Positions 1 to 10,902 are shown, counted from the first letter of the stretch. The stretch: 64,000 nt of DNA from CBCYMI01 sp965183855 (GCA_965183855.1 CBCYMI010000010.1:62001-126000); one strand, 5' to 3'. The notes: generated from the sequence alone by a model not told the origin. A program made the numbers and translations.

Positions 1-513
1 ATCCAGAATTGGTTCGGTGATAAAAATAGAGCCATTATTAGGGCAATGCCCAATACACCAGCTAAGATTGGGCAGGCAATGACGACCCTTTTTGCAAATG
101 AGGATTGTCATAAAACTCATATCCAACATGTTCGTGCGTTATTTTCAAAAATAGGTCATACAGAATTCATTGAACATGAAAAACAAATGGATATTGTAAC
201 CGCAATTTCTGGTTCAGGGCCTGCTTATTTATTTTTACTTGCTGAAATGATGATTGCGATTGCTGTTAAGGAAGGAATTCCAGAAAAAACGGCTCAAAAG
301 CTTGTTGCGCAAACGGTTTTTGGAAGTGCGCATTTAATCATTGAGCATCCAGATAAAGTACAGAATTTAAGACTTCAAGTTACTTCTCCTGGTGGATCGA
401 CAGAAGCAGCACTTGATATTTTAAATTCAGATTCTGGATTCCCATCTATTATCAATCAAGCTATTTTGAATGCGGTTAAACGATTAAAGGAAATGAATAG
501 GCAAATTGAATAA
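1..513 (+). CDS. proC: Pyrroline-5-carboxylate reductase, C-terminal part (5' end outside window)
   Basis: Catalyses the last step of proline synthesis, NAD(P)H-dependent reduction of 1-pyrroline-5-carboxylate, in the cytoplasm. The frame is open from base 1, so the first ATG at 46 is internal: the upstream codons read into the family motif RAMPNTPA. The C-terminal dimerisation domain is clear, with SGSGPAY near the middle and SPGGSTEAAL near the end, followed by the usual basic tail. About 170 residues of a protein of roughly 270 are visible; the NAD-binding Rossmann domain lies upstream. The visible frame has no defects. A hairpin terminator follows at 664-690. Confidence 0.95.
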   Translation: MQNWFGDKNRAIIRAMPNTPAKIGQAMTTLFANEDCHKTHIQHVRALFSKIGHTEFIEHEKQMDIVTAISGSGPAYLFLLAEMMIAIAVKEGIPEKTAQKLVAQTVFGSAHLIIEHPDKVQNLRLQVTSPGGSTEAALDILNSDSGFPSIINQAILNAVKRLKEMNRQIE

Positions 514-663
514 ATAATCTTTTAGGAGTCTTGCTTTTTATCTTGTTTCCTTCTCTTTTTTAAGAATAAAAAACTGGAATTAATAGCTTAAAATTAAAAA
601 AGCTTGTTTTGCAGAGCATAAATTTACCAGAATAAAGGAATATATCTAAAGGCGTTTATCAGA

Positions 664-690
664 CCAATCTCGCTCAGATTGGGCTTTTTT
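664..690 (+). terminator. Rho-independent terminator after proC
   Basis: A 7-bp perfect stem CCAATCT/AGATTGG around the loop CGCTC is followed by GC and a run of six T. It lies 150 bases after the proC stop and before the converging kinase gene, so it most likely ends proC transcription. Confidence 0.7.
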
Positions 691-860
691 CTCTTTAAGC
701 TCAGATTAAGCGCTTGCTTTTTCTCAAAAAAGGAGATTTTCCAGATAAAAGGAGAGAGAGGGCTTATTATTCACAAATTTGATGTAAATGAGTAAAGCTG
801 AAAAATCTGATAGATCATCTTTTAAGATGATTTTTCTAAAAATAAAGTATAGGGAGTTGT

Positions 861-887
861 GTTTAAATCTGTCATGCAGATTTAAAC
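861..887. repeat. Perfect palindrome overlapping the kinase stop codon
   Basis: An 11-bp arm GTTTAAATCTG is followed by a 5-base loop and its exact complement. It overlaps the stop codon of the minus-strand kinase gene (TAA at 882-884). No clear T run follows on the minus strand, so it may act as a 3'-end stabilising hairpin rather than an intrinsic terminator. A second short hairpin, ATCATCTT/AAGATGAT followed by four T, lies at 814-835. Confidence 0.45.
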
Positions 888-2189
888 AGGCAAGCAAATA
901 CTGACGTTTAAACCCCCAAGACTGCTTTTTCCAAGTGTAATCACGCCCCCGTGTTGATGAATAATATCCCGTGCAATTACAAGCCCAAGCCCCACGCCTT
1001 TTTTGTTCTGGTTTCTGGAAATATCCAATCTGGAAAAGGGTTTAAAGGCTTCTTGATATTCTGTTGGCTTGATTCCAATTCCATTATCTTCAATATCTAT
1101 ATATATTTTTGTTTTTGTTTTTCGAATAGAAATTCTGATCTGAGTGCCATAATCAAGCGCATTATTAATTAGGTTTGATATGGCTCGTTTGAGAGCAATA
1201 GGTCTTGTTTTGATTAGGATTTCTTTTTCAGAATTGATAAATTCAATATGTTGAGTTGATATTGGGGTTTTTGTTAAAACCTCTTCGATTAATTGAATTA
1301 AAGAAGTTTTACAAAATGATTCTGTTTCTTCATTTTGAGCAAAGGCTAGATATTCATCTAACATATATTCCATTTCTGTCAGATCCTGTTTTGCTTCTTT
1401 AATTTCTTCTTGGTCAGAAAGAAGAGATAAATGTAATTTTAATCTGGTAATCGGAGTTCTTAAATCATGGCTGACACTTGCAAGCATTAAGGTTCTTTGT
1501 TCAATATAGCGTTTTATTCTTTGACGCATTTCCATGAAAGCTTGTGCTGCTTTTCGAACCTCTAATGCGCCCGCGGGTTTAAATCGTTTGACATCTTGTC
1601 CTTTTCCAAATGCAACGGCAGCATCTGCCAGTCTTTGGATTGGTCGAACCTGGTTGCGGATAAATAAAATACTAATTATGGTCAGAATAATGGTCGCCAT
1701 TGCCATCCAGAAGACAAAAATATACCCTGTATTTGCAAAAACACGATCCCGATCAATAATATATCGTAATACATTTTCATCGAGCTGGACTCTGACATCA
1801 ATATAGGAAGGGTAACGGGTTGTATCAAACCAAAAGGGAGTTTTTAGGTGTCTTGCCAATGCTTTTTTAAGCGTTTGGTCCAGGTTTGAAAAAAAAGAAG
1901 GTCTTGATTTCTCAGGTAATTCTTCATTTTCATACAATCCAACAGAGATGTTTTTATGTTGATTCATCAAGGAGCTGAATTTTTTTCTTTGGTCATTAGA
2001 CATGGATTGATACATTTCCTGAATCAATGCAATATCTCCCGCGACACTATCTGAAAGGCGCGCCGTCACTGTTTCCCAATGTTGTACAAAAAAGAGATAA
2101 ATGACCACAATTTGCATGATCGCGATGGGAAGAATAATAATCATTAAAGAGCGTCCAAAAAGACTTTTGGGAAGGTATTTTTTTATCAT
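882..2189 (-). CDS. EnvZ-type sensor histidine kinase
   Basis: Inner-membrane sensor kinase that autophosphorylates on His and passes phosphate to the neighbouring OmpR-type regulator. The 435 residues hold an N-terminal membrane segment (about 13-35), a periplasmic domain, a second membrane segment (about 157-177), a HAMP linker, and a HisKA domain with SVSHDLRTPITRLKL and phospho-accepting His near residue 241. The ATPase domain shows an N box (NLINNALDYG), G1 (DIEDNGIGI) and G2 (GVGLGLVIARD). Length and motifs match the EnvZ family. It lies 51 bases downstream of the regulator gene and is surely cotranscribed. The stimulus cannot be read from sequence. Intact. Confidence 0.92.
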   Translation of the reverse strand: MIKKYLPKSLFGRSLMIIILPIAIMQIVVIYLFFVQHWETVTARLSDSVAGDIALIQEMYQSMSNDQRKKFSSLMNQHKNISVGLYENEELPEKSRPSFFSNLDQTLKKALARHLKTPFWFDTTRYPSYIDVRVQLDENVLRYIIDRDRVFANTGYIFVFWMAMATIILTIISILFIRNQVRPIQRLADAAVAFGKGQDVKRFKPAGALEVRKAAQAFMEMRQRIKRYIEQRTLMLASVSHDLRTPITRLKLHLSLLSDQEEIKEAKQDLTEMEYMLDEYLAFAQNEETESFCKTSLIQLIEEVLTKTPISTQHIEFINSEKEILIKTRPIALKRAISNLINNALDYGTQIRISIRKTKTKIYIDIEDNGIGIKPTEYQEAFKPFSRLDISRNQNKKGVGLGLVIARDIIHQHGGVITLGKSSLGGLNVSICLPV

Positions 2190-2240
2190 TTGGCTTTCTC
2201 TATAAAAAAGTCTAAATTTTAATGAATTTAAATAAAATGA

Positions 2241-2963
2241 TCACTTATTAAAGCTGAGTTCTGTAATAAGACGATATCCTTTTCCTCTAACCGTTTGTAG
2301 CCATTTTGGTGTTTTTGGATTCGCTTCAATTTTTTTTCTTAAGCGTGTAATATGGATATCCAAAGCGCGATTATTCAGCCCGTTTTCAACCAGATCATGT
2401 CGGTTTATTGTTTTTCCAGGTGTTTTACAAAGCGCTAGCATGAGACTGGTTTCGCCAGAAGTTAGTTTGATTATTTGATGATGATGATATAATTCATGCG
2501 TTTGAAGATTAAAAGAATATGCTCCGAATTTAATATTCTTACGTTGTTCTTCCTTTATTTTACTTCTTTTGATGATTACCAATAGGCGCAAGGCAAGCTC
2601 ATCTGGTTCAAAAGGCTTAACGAGATAGTCATCGGCACCGATTTCAAGTCCTTTAATTCTATCTTCAGCTTGACCGAGGGCGGTGAGTAATAAAACAGGT
2701 GTTTCAGAATATGTATTTTTCCATTTCAACAAAGATAATCCATCTTCATTGGGCATCATGATATCAAAGACCATAATATCAAAAATCAGAGATTTAATAA
2801 AGTGGCGTGCTTTTTGACTATTATGTGCTGTGCTAACTCTGAACTTCTTTTTTTGCAGAAATTTCTTAAGTAAAAGGCGAATACGGTCATCATCATCTAC
2901 GATTAAAACATGATTTCTTTCTTCTTCTGGTTGATCTTTTCGAAATTCTGTCATTTTAAACAC
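2241..2963 (-). CDS. OmpR-family response regulator
   Basis: DNA-binding response regulator of 240 residues, partner of the kinase encoded just downstream on the same strand. The receiver domain has the acidic cluster IVDDDDR, a phospho-accepting Asp near residue 67 in FDIMMPNEDG, and the conserved Lys in GADDYLVKPF. The C-terminal winged helix contains LDIHITRLRKKIE and ends in TVRGKGYRL, typical of OmpR/PhoB proteins. The order regulator then kinase and the short gap mark a two-gene operon. The ATG at 2952 could also serve as start (MTEFRKDQ). Intact and confidently assigned to family; the regulon is unknown. Confidence 0.93.
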   Translation of the reverse strand: MFKMTEFRKDQPEEERNHVLIVDDDDRIRLLLKKFLQKKKFRVSTAHNSQKARHFIKSLIFDIMVFDIMMPNEDGLSLLKWKNTYSETPVLLLTALGQAEDRIKGLEIGADDYLVKPFEPDELALRLLVIIKRSKIKEEQRKNIKFGAYSFNLQTHELYHHHQIIKLTSGETSLMLALCKTPGKTINRHDLVENGLNNRALDIHITRLRKKIEANPKTPKWLQTVRGKGYRLITELSFNK

Positions 2964-3176
2964 ATATATGTTTTTTTAATGTATTTATCCTGTTAATAGA
3001 ACTAATGTATACATCTATTCATGAGGGGATACAATTTTTAATTTTAAAGCAAGCTGTTTAAAAAATAGAAGATATCAAAAGAGATAGAATATATTGATTA
3101 AAGCCTATTGATCTGATTTGGAAAAAAAGGCATTAAAGCAACATACAAGATTTTAAAGAGTTTAGGAAGAAAACAA

Positions 3177-4842
3177 ATGGCGAGCTATCATTATATTTTT
3201 CATATGCAGGATGTATCAAAACGATATGGCAATCAGCTGGTTTTAGATCAGTTTAATTTATCTTTTTTGCCAGATGCCAAAATAGGGGTTGTGGGTCAAA
3301 ACGGAGCTGGAAAATCAACTTTGTTGAGAATAATAGCAGGAGTTGATCAGGAATATAGTGGAGAAGCAAAGCCTGCGGAAGGTATTAAAATAGGTTATCT
3401 TGAACAAGAACCTATTTTAAACCCCAGAAAAAACAGTATTGGAAAATATTATTGAAACCTGTGTGGATAAGAAATTACTGGATTCTTATACTGAACTCTC
3501 TCATAAACTGGCAGAAGAATATTCAGATGAATTCATGCAGTCCATGACAGAATTACAAGATCAGATTGAAACCAGAAATGCCTGGGATATTGATTCAAAA
3601 ATCAAAATGGCAATGAATGCGTTAAATTGTCCAAAAGAAAATTTAAAACCAGAGCATTTATCAGGAGGTGAAAAGCGCAGAGTAGCGATTTGTCGGTTAT
3701 TGCTTTCAAAACCCGATATGCTTTTATTAGATGAACCAACAAACCATTTGGATGCAGAATCCATTGCATGGCTTGAGCATTATCTAAAACAATTTCCAGG
3801 TGCTGTTATTATGATAACACATGATCGCTATTTTCTGGATAATATCACCCAATGGACCCTAGAAATAGATCGCTCTAAGGGAATTCCTTATCAAGGTAAT
3901 TATTCTTCCTGGCTGGAACAAAAACAAAAAAGACTCCAACAAGAAGAAAGAGAAGAAAGTGCTAGACAAAAAAGCCTGAAACGAGAACTTGAATGGATTC
4001 GGTCTTCTGTCAAGGCAAGACATGCAAAATCAAAAGCAAGAATTAATGCCTATGAGACACTTAGAGATCAGTCTGAAAAAGAAAAAATAAATAGTGCTGA
4101 AATTCAAATTGCTTCTGGGGCACGTCTTGGCAATCTCGTAATTCAGGTTGAAAATCTATCCATGCAGTATGGTGAAAAAACCTTAATCAAGAATCTGTCT
4201 TTTAATTTACCAGCAGGTGGAATTATTGGTGTGATCGGACAAAACGGTGCTGGAAAAACCACATTGTTTAGAATATTGACAGGAAAAATAAAACCAGAAT
4301 CTGGCTCAGTAAAACTTGGTGAGACCGTTAGATTGGGATATGTTGATCAAAGTAGAGAAGATTTAAATGCAGAACAAACCGTTTGGGAAGAAATCTCGGA
4401 AAACAGAGATATAATCTCAATTAATGGGCGAGATATTCCTTCCAGGGCTTATGTAGGCGCATTCAATTTTAAAGGGAAAGATCAACAAAAGAAACTGGGA
4501 ACACTTTCAGGAGGTGAACGCAATCGGGTTCATCTTGCAAAAATTGCTTAAACAAGAAGCAAATGTATTGCTTTTGGATGAACCAACGAATGATTTGGAT
4601 GTTGAGACCTTGTCTGCTTTGGAGTTTGCGCTTGAGAAATTTCCCAGGATGTGCCGTTATTATCAGCCATGATCGGTTTTTTCTTGATTCGAATTGCAAC
4701 CCATATTCTGGCATTTGAAGGAGATGGGCATGTCGAATGGTTTGAAGGAAATTTTGAAGCTTATCTGGAAGATAAAAACAGACGTTTGGGTGGAGAGGAA
4801 GATCAAAAAGCACGAACATTTCAAAAATTCAGTAGACCTTAA
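3177..4842 (+). pseudogene. ettA: ABC-F translational throttle ATPase EttA, four frame breaks
   Basis: EttA is a cytoplasmic ABC-F ATPase that binds the ribosomal E site. The start is the ATG at 3177 after AGGAAG. The first ATPase half shows GQNGAGKSTLLR (Walker A), LSGGEKRRVAI (signature) and [11 protein letters not shown] (Walker B); the second shows GQNGAGKTTLF and [11 protein letters not shown]. Reading requires four single-base corrections, all removing one surplus base: an A in the A6 run near 3430, an A in the A5 run near 4543, a C near 4644 and a T near 4686. With these removed a normal-length EttA of about 555 residues results. Three of the four sit in runs of one base, which fits sequencing error as well as decay. 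The wanted first shift is +1, so classical -1 slippage does not explain it. Confidence 0.85.
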
Positions 4843-5115
4843 TACGGATTGATAATCAGTTAAAATAAAATTAAATGTTAAGTTTGAAAAATTAAAATCT
4901 TGTTATGATAAGAATATTAAAATAATAAATTCAGTTGTTTTAACTTTAAAAACCAGGGTTTTCAGAATTGCTCTTTAAAAAAAAGTGAACGTTTTATAAA
5001 CTTCTATAAATACAATCATAAAATCTGTATTTCTTCCTACAGAACAAAAATAAAGCACTAATCTGAAAGGGTTTTTAAATACATTAACCGTTTAGGTCTT
5101 AATTTAAAGACAGGA

Positions 5116-5704
5116 ATGAACATGTCGGATCGTTTTTTCTTTTTAATCGTGATTATCTTAATTTCTGCTATGATAGCGATTGCTTTTTTTCCTCTTTATC
5201 AAAAACAGAAATTATATGCCTTTGCAGGAATTGAAGATGCCAGAGAGGGCTTTATAATTGAAGATAAACAGCTTTCATTATTAAAATCATCTCCTTATAC
5301 CTCGATTGAATTGAATAAAAACACACTTGGAAAAAGCGTTGCTTACCTTTCTGCATCCAAAGAATGGAAAAATGCTCCTTCAAAAGGAATTTATCTGAGT
5401 TTGCCTATTTCTTTGGAGCAATCATATGCAGGAAATGATATTATATTAAAAATTCTGGCAAGAAGCATGTCACTGGATCACCCTTGTTGAATTTGGATTC
5501 GGATATTTCACTTCTGGAGAAGGCGATAGCGGCTTTAGGCGCTTTCGTGCAGATTCAAACATGATCGAACATGAACTTAAATGGCGTGTTCCTTATAAAA
5601 CAAAACGAGCAAATAATGATTTTATCTGTATTTGGCCAGATTTTTCTGGAAAGAAACAAACATTGATTATTGAATCGATTTCTTTAAAAGTATTACACAA
5701 ATAA
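5116..5704 (+). pseudogene. Conserved membrane-anchored hypothetical protein, one frame break
   Basis: Function not recognised. Residues 8-25 form a single N-terminal membrane segment, so the rest is probably periplasmic. The first frame runs 5116-5490; near 5480 reading moves to another frame that continues VEFGFGYFTSGEGDSG and then RFRAD to a stop at 5704. The joined protein has about 195 residues, and the aromatic, glycine-rich motif just after the shift looks well conserved, which is why the two halves are joined. It stands alone between ettA and the mla remnants, without an obvious operon partner. A single indel separates the halves, so an intact gene with a sequencing error is possible. 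Confidence 0.55.
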
Positions 5705-6147
5705 GTGCTGACGGAATAGAGTAAGCTTTAATAAAAAATTTGGGCTGTAATTTAAGAAAAATAGATCATTTTCTTAAAAAATGATACAAAGCTTTGAAAG
5801 CAAGATTTAAATAGATAATACTATTTTAAATAAATATCTCCTAATAAAAGAGTAATATGATTTTGAAACAGGATTATCAGATTTTAAATCATATGATATC
5901 TTTGACGATAAAAACTAAATTTATTTAATCCAGGATTTCAAGCCTCCAAAATATTTAGGGCACATCTGGAAATATTCTCTTTTAAGAGTCATAAAATCAC
6001 TATATTTGCGTGAATTTATTGAAGTATATCCAGCAAACATCATCTTTTAGAAACTATAGAACACTATGTTTATGCGATTTTTGAAAGACCAAGAATAGAT
6101 CAAGCATGGTGAGATTTAGATAAAAGAATTGCTTTCTTTATTCTGTT
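5705..6147. other. Intergenic stretch, nothing recognised
   Basis: These 443 bases are AT-rich with frequent stops in all frames. I see no tRNA, strong hairpin or protein remnant. It separates two convergent genes. Confidence 0.5.
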
Positions 6148-6749
6148 TTAATCTCGGCGATTTTTTCTTTTAAAAATATTAATTGCTGCCTGTACAGAAT
6201 GATTCTTATTTTGAATCACTGAAACAAATTGATCTCTTTGGCTTTGGGCAAGCCAGACTCCAAATGCTTCAATATCGATAACCTTATATTGATTTTTACG
6301 TTTGATAACTCGCCATTTTATGGGAATTTTTTTAACTATCCTTATTATAAATACTGCATAAACCATAATATCATTAGCCGTCTGGCAATAGATGCTAAAA
6401 CTGTCATTTTTCACCATTATATTGACTTAGCTGAGTTTCATTTACATTAACCGCATATTCGTAAAACAGCTTGTAAACTCATCTATTTCTTCTTGGCTTG
6501 CCAGTCTACGATAGCGTCCCAGAACAAAATAAGAAATCCGTTTAGCATCTGCTGTTTCTGTGACAAAGTTTCTAAATAATTGTTTTTTCTTATCAAAGCT
6601 CATGGTTTTGCTTTTGAGAATCTGAATGGCTTGATTAATTTTACTTTTGATAAATTGCTCAGCCCCAATATCATTTTTTGATTGGCATGGACAGAGTTTG
6701 CATAAATCAGCAGGATAAAAAAGAAAATAGACTTCAATACAGGTTTCAT
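6148..6749 (-). pseudogene. mlaC: Periplasmic phospholipid carrier MlaC (Ttg2D), several frame breaks
   Basis: MlaC ferries phospholipid between the outer-membrane MlaA complex and the inner-membrane MlaFED transporter. From the ATG at 6749 a signal peptide is read (MKPVLKSIFFFILL, then SVHA). After a shift near 6675 the frame gives EQFIKSKINQAIQIL and then SYFVLGRYRRLASQEEIDEF, the conserved MlaC core. After further shifts near 6455 and 6420 it gives VKNDSFSIYCQ and a C-terminus with IPIKWRVIKRKNQYKVIDI and QRDQFVSVIQ. At least three indels in 0.6 kb break it. Upstream on the same strand lies mlaA, the usual alphaproteobacterial arrangement. The 270-base ORF at 6148-6417 is only its C-terminal third. 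Confidence 0.8.
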
Positions 6750-6823
6750 ATTAACTCCAATTTATTTCAAAATCTGAATATTGCATTCAGTTGAATTCCA
6801 AATTAGTTTAGAATTTAAACAGT

Positions 6824-7640
6824 TTATTCAAAATCATCTAAATCGTCTAGATCATCCCAAGAGTCCAGCTTGTCAGTAGAAAAGCTTTGATTCTGATTTC
6901 CCTTGAAGTAAGTTAGTTCTTTTATCTAAAAGATCAAGTGATCTGATGGTATAATATGCATTTCTGACAAGTGCGTATTCATCTATCGCGTTCTACGGAT
7001 GTTTTCAATGGTTTCAATGGCTCCTTCTCTTTGTGTCAATACCACGAAAACAGGTCTGACCAAAACACATAGGAGCTTTATCTTCAAGATAGGTGTTTAA
7101 TTGTGAAAACAAGCTACTATCTACAACGCGTCCAGAAAGTTGTCTCCCTGTCATAGGACCTAAAATGGTACCATTAAATAAGGACCTGCAGGAATTCCAT
7201 AGGCTGCAAGGGTTTGACCAAAATCTTCTGATTGAATAGGAATTCCTTCTATTTTGGCAATATCAATAATACCGAATACTCCCCATATTGAATTGACTCC
7301 AAACCGATTATAGAGAATCTCCTGTTCTTTTCCATTTTTAACTGAAGTGCATTATTAAAAATATTAATGGGTTCTGATAGATTATAGACAAAATTTTTAA
7401 CGCCTGTTCGAAATAATTTTGGAGTATAACGACGATAGCCTTTTGCAACGGGTTCTAAAATAAGTTTATCTGTGGATCGGTTTAATTGATAAATTTTTCT
7501 ATTGATCGGTCGGAATGGATCTATGGCTGAATCGTATTTTTAGCTGCGCAACCACAAGAATAGATAAAAACAGGAATTAAAAACAAAATAATACGATATT
7601 TTTTGATACTATTATTATGAGGAGTTAAATTTATAACCAT
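6824..7640 (-). pseudogene. mlaA: Outer-membrane phospholipid protein MlaA (VacJ), frame-broken
   Basis: MlaA removes phospholipid from the outer leaflet of the outer membrane. No single ORF covers it, but the minus strand reads in changing frames from an ATG at 7640: a signal sequence with a Cys suggestive of a lipoprotein (VFIYSCGCAAKN), ILEPVAKGYRRYTPKLFRTG, then VYNLSEPINIFNNALQ, FGVNSIWGVFGIIDIAKIEG, QSEDFGQTLAAYGIPAG and a DSSLFSQLNTYLEDKAP segment. These are in the right order and spacing for VacJ. A C-terminal acidic tail (WDDLDDLDDFE) ends at the TAA at 6824. Several indels are needed. mlaC follows 74 bases downstream. Confidence 0.78.
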
Positions 7641-7869
7641 CTATGATATCCAGTCATTTGTTTAAATGTTTATCTAATTTAAATAGACATTTATACCTTA
7701 TTTCTTATGTCAATAGTTAATGAAGCCTTATGAAGGAGAATTAATCAAAAAATCTAGAAATCCTTTTAATAACGCTGTCTTAAGTTTATCCTATTGAACT
7801 TTATATCTGTTAATTTATAATAAAAGGATTACTTTCTTTAGATCCTTTTTAATTTGTGAAAAGCCATGC

Positions 7870-9033
7870 ATGATGTCAAATATTCCACTCAATTATAATG
7901 TTTTTATTAAACAAAACAGAGAGATATCTAAATCAGATCAATCTCCTGTTTATATTATTGGAGCAGGTGTGATTGGTATGTCTATTGCTGTTTTGTTATT
8001 GCATCAAGGATATCGAGTTTATTTGATTGAAAAAAATGAAATTGCAGCAGGAGCAGGATTGCTTCTGGTGGGATGTTGGCACCATTGAGTGAAGCAATGA
8101 TAGAGCCTGTTTTTAAAAATCAGTCTATCAGTTTTCACAAGATAATGTTCATTTTTGGCCTGAATGGCAGATTTTTTGGAATATTATGCAAAATTTAACA
8201 TTGATTAAGAACAGAAGGGAGCTTATATCCTTTTTTAAAGACACAAAACGTCAAAAAACAATTAATCGTCTTGATTTTTATCAGCTTCCATATCAGCTTT
8301 TAAGGATTGATCATCACCCCACTTTGAGGACTCTGTTTGCTCCAGAAATTAAAAAAGCCTGCTATTTGAAATCAGACATACAAATTCACCCAAACTTATT
8401 AATGGCTGCTTTGAAATCTGCTTTTCTAAATCTGAATGGAAACATTATTCAAGCAGAAGTTTTAAAATTGATATTCAAAACAATCATGTAAAGAGAATTT
8501 ACCTTAAGGAAAAGAAGAAAAACAAACAAGAGATTCTCGAAATAGAAAAACTGGTTATTGCAACAGGAAGTGGAGGAATCAATTTATTAGATCCACAAAT
8601 TAATCTCCCTATTTATCCTGTAAAAGGGCAAACGTTTTCATTATTGGATCTCAAAACGTCTTCATCATGTTGTTCGAACATTGAATGTTTATATTGCGCC
8701 AAAATCAAACGGGGAGATATTTGTGGTGCAACAAGTGTGTTTAATGAAACAGATAATCGCATTGATGAAACGGCAATCAGTATGCTTTATCAACGAGCCA
8801 TTGAACTTATCCCGATTTTAGAAACATTTGAGATCAAAAAAAAATGGGTCGGGTTCAGACCCGCGAGCCCAGATTATTTACCCTTGATTGGACCGTTGGA
8901 TATAAAAGGAATTTTTATTGCAAATGGTCATTACAGGGCAGGTGTAACACAATCTCCCTTAACTGCAAAACTGGTGGTTGATTGGTTAGAAGAAAGGTTT
9001 GATTCATCATATTGGCGCGCTTTTTCCAGTTAG
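7870..9033 (+). pseudogene. thiO: FAD-dependent glycine oxidase ThiO, frame-broken
   Basis: ThiO oxidises glycine to the imine used for the thiazole ring of thiamine. The N-terminal frame has the FAD-binding motif VYIIGAGVIGMSIAVLL, followed in a shifted frame by SGGMLAPLSEAM, then HPNLLMAALKSAF, a segment with VIATGSGG, and a C-terminus with GFRPASPDYLPLIGPL and NGHYRAGVTQSP, all typical of ThiO/DadA-like oxidases. At least four indels break it, near 8060, 8180, 8480 and 8720. Reconstructed length is about 385 residues. It is separate from thiS-thiG at 48.4 kb, whose products use its imine. The N-terminal ATG could be 7870 or the adjacent 7873. Confidence 0.75.
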
Positions 9034-9256
9034 AAAATTTGAATCTCCAATTCTACCTTGATAAAAGACATAAATCATGTTTTACGAAAGAATAATAAAG
9101 CATATATTTTGGTCTGGGAGTGTGAGGTATGATTTTGATCTGGGCGTGATGGTGTTTTTCTCTTTGAGATTTTGTGTATTCAATTTTTGTTATCTTGCAG
9201 CAGACAACATGCTTTTATTTATGATTAAACAATAGATCTTTTTTGTCTGTTTTAGG

Positions 9257-10065
9257 TTAATGTGCAAATTGTTCCCGGATGATTCGTTCATCAATTCTTG
9301 ATCTTGATCAAATAATAAGGTGATAGATAAAGACGGAATCTCAAAAAATATCTATTTTATGGATATTTCTATGTTCAAAATTATCTGCGCAGGCACTGAC
9401 TTTTCGATGTTCTGGATTTAATACCTCAATATGAATTTGGGTTTGATAGGGTAAAAGAGCTCCCCTCCAATGTCTTGGTCTGAAGGCAACTAATTGTGGT
9501 TAACGCTAGAATTTTGGCATTTAAGGGTAAAATAGGACCGTGAGCTGAATAATATAAGGCAGTAGAGCCCGCAGGTGTGGCAATTAAAATGCCATCTGAT
9601 ACCAATTCTGACAGGCGAAGCTTTCCATCAAGATAAATTTTGGTTTTTGCAGATTGATGAGTTTGTCTAAATAAGGATACTTCATTAATTGCCAATTCTT
9701 TAAATTTTTTGCCATGAGTCGTTATGCCCTGCATGCGTAAGGGGTTGATTTGAGCTGGAATAGATTTCTCAAGACGTTCATATAACTTGTCTGTTGAATA
9801 TGAATTCATTAAAAATCCAACCGTACCACAATTCATCCCAAAATTGGGATATTTTTTTCATTTGTTTTCTGACCGTATCTAGCATAAAGCCATCTCCGCC
9901 AAGAACAATAATCGCATCTGCTTTTTCTATTTGAGTATTTCCATAAAGCTTGATCAAATCCTGAAAAGCCTGTTGGGCGCGTGCGGATTTACTGGTTTTA
10001 AACGCAAGATTTTGATAGCGAAACGGGGGTTTTGAAGAGCGCATAACAGGCTTTGCTCCGATCAT
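9257..10065 (-). pseudogene. nadK: NAD kinase, frame-broken
   Basis: NAD kinase makes NADP and is normally essential. From 10065 the frame reads to IIVLGGDGFMLDTVR, holding the GGDG motif. After a shift near 9848 (one surplus A in an A run) comes GMNCGTVGFLMN, then NEVSLFRQTHQSAK and LVSDGILIATPAGSTALYYSA, the classic NadK active-site region. Beyond 9500 another frame gives RPRHWRGALLP, and the tail RIDERIIREQF before the TAA at 9257 matches the family C-terminus. The reconstructed length, about 265 residues, is normal. At least three indels. An essential gene broken this way favours sequence error, or a functional copy elsewhere. Confidence 0.8.
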
Positions 10066-10192
10066 ATAATAGTTTTAAGAATGATAGTTTCTAATTTTTA
10101 AATTTTATTTCCAGATCGTTTAAAGTTTTAAAAACGATTATGCCAGATTTTAGAATAAATACTCTAAATCATCTTGTAAAGGAAGTAATCCT

Positions 10193-10260
10193 ATTTGAAT
10201 TTTTGTCAAAATTAGATAGTTATCACATTTGAATTTTTATCAAAATTAGATAATTATCAC
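10193..10260. repeat. Tandem duplication of a 34-bp unit
   Basis: Two adjacent 34-base copies beginning ATTTGAATTTTT and ending TTATCAC differ at two positions. The unit lies in the intergenic space upstream of nadK. No function is evident. Confidence 0.8.
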
Positions 10261-10380
10261 AATGTATTACGTGTTTTTTAAAAGAAATTGAGACGTTTTT
10301 TGAATGAATATATTTCTAGAACATATTAATCATCAAACCAGACTCATCTCATTGTTTAACACGATAAGATTTTTAGAAGT

Positions 10381-10902
10381 TTATGGATGTACATTCTTTG
10401 GATCAGGCTTGGTTTTTTGCTTGAGAAACAAGATTAAATCCTGACGATCTTTTTTATTTTTAATCCCAATAAACAGCATGCGATTGCCAGGTAAAAATGT
10501 TTTTGGGTTTTCTAGCCATTTATCAAGTTTTTCTTCTGTCCAGATAAAATTTTCTTCTCTTAATCTTTTGGAATATGGAAATCTTCAAGACTGCCGATTC
10601 TCCGATTAAATAAATGATAAAGATTGGGTCCTGCTCTATGTGTTCCTTGCTTGTTGAGCGTATGGCAGACTTGGCATTTGCGAAAATTCCGTTGACCATT
10701 TTTTAGTGCCTGATCAAAAGGAGAAGAGGAAAAAGGAGAAGAATTATTAGAATATGAGCTAGAATTCTTGTCTTGTTTGAACGTTTGATTTTACTGAAGA
10801 ATCAGGCTGGCAGGCACAAAAAGCTGTGATCAATAAAACCCATGAGAACAAGGAAGAAAAATTTCTGAAAAAGAAGAGATGTATAAAAGATAATAGGGTC
10901 AT
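10381..10902 (-). pseudogene. Class I c-type cytochrome, frame-broken
   Basis: Periplasmic or membrane-anchored electron carrier, probably linked to the respiratory chain. From the ATG at 10902 a hydrophobic signal (LFSWVLLITAFCAC) is read; after a shift near 10775 a serine-rich linker leads to NFRKCQVCHTLNKQG, where CQVCH is the heme-binding CXXCH motif, then HRAGPNLYHLFNRRIGSLE. After another shift near 10565 come WTEEKLDKWLENPKTFLPGN and MLFIGIKNKKDRQDLI, which supply the distal Met ligand and the C-terminal helix. About 173 residues, with at least two indels. Both heme ligands survive in the reconstructed protein. Confidence 0.75.

Noticed and set aside
951..1806. Plus-strand ORFs inside the kinase gene
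   Set aside because: Shadows of the well-supported minus-strand histidine kinase.
3420..3440. Programmed -1 frameshift in ettA at A AAA AAC
   Set aside because: The heptamer is present in the right phase for -1 slippage, but continuing the protein needs +1 (or -2), so slippage at this site would not help; a surplus A explains it better.
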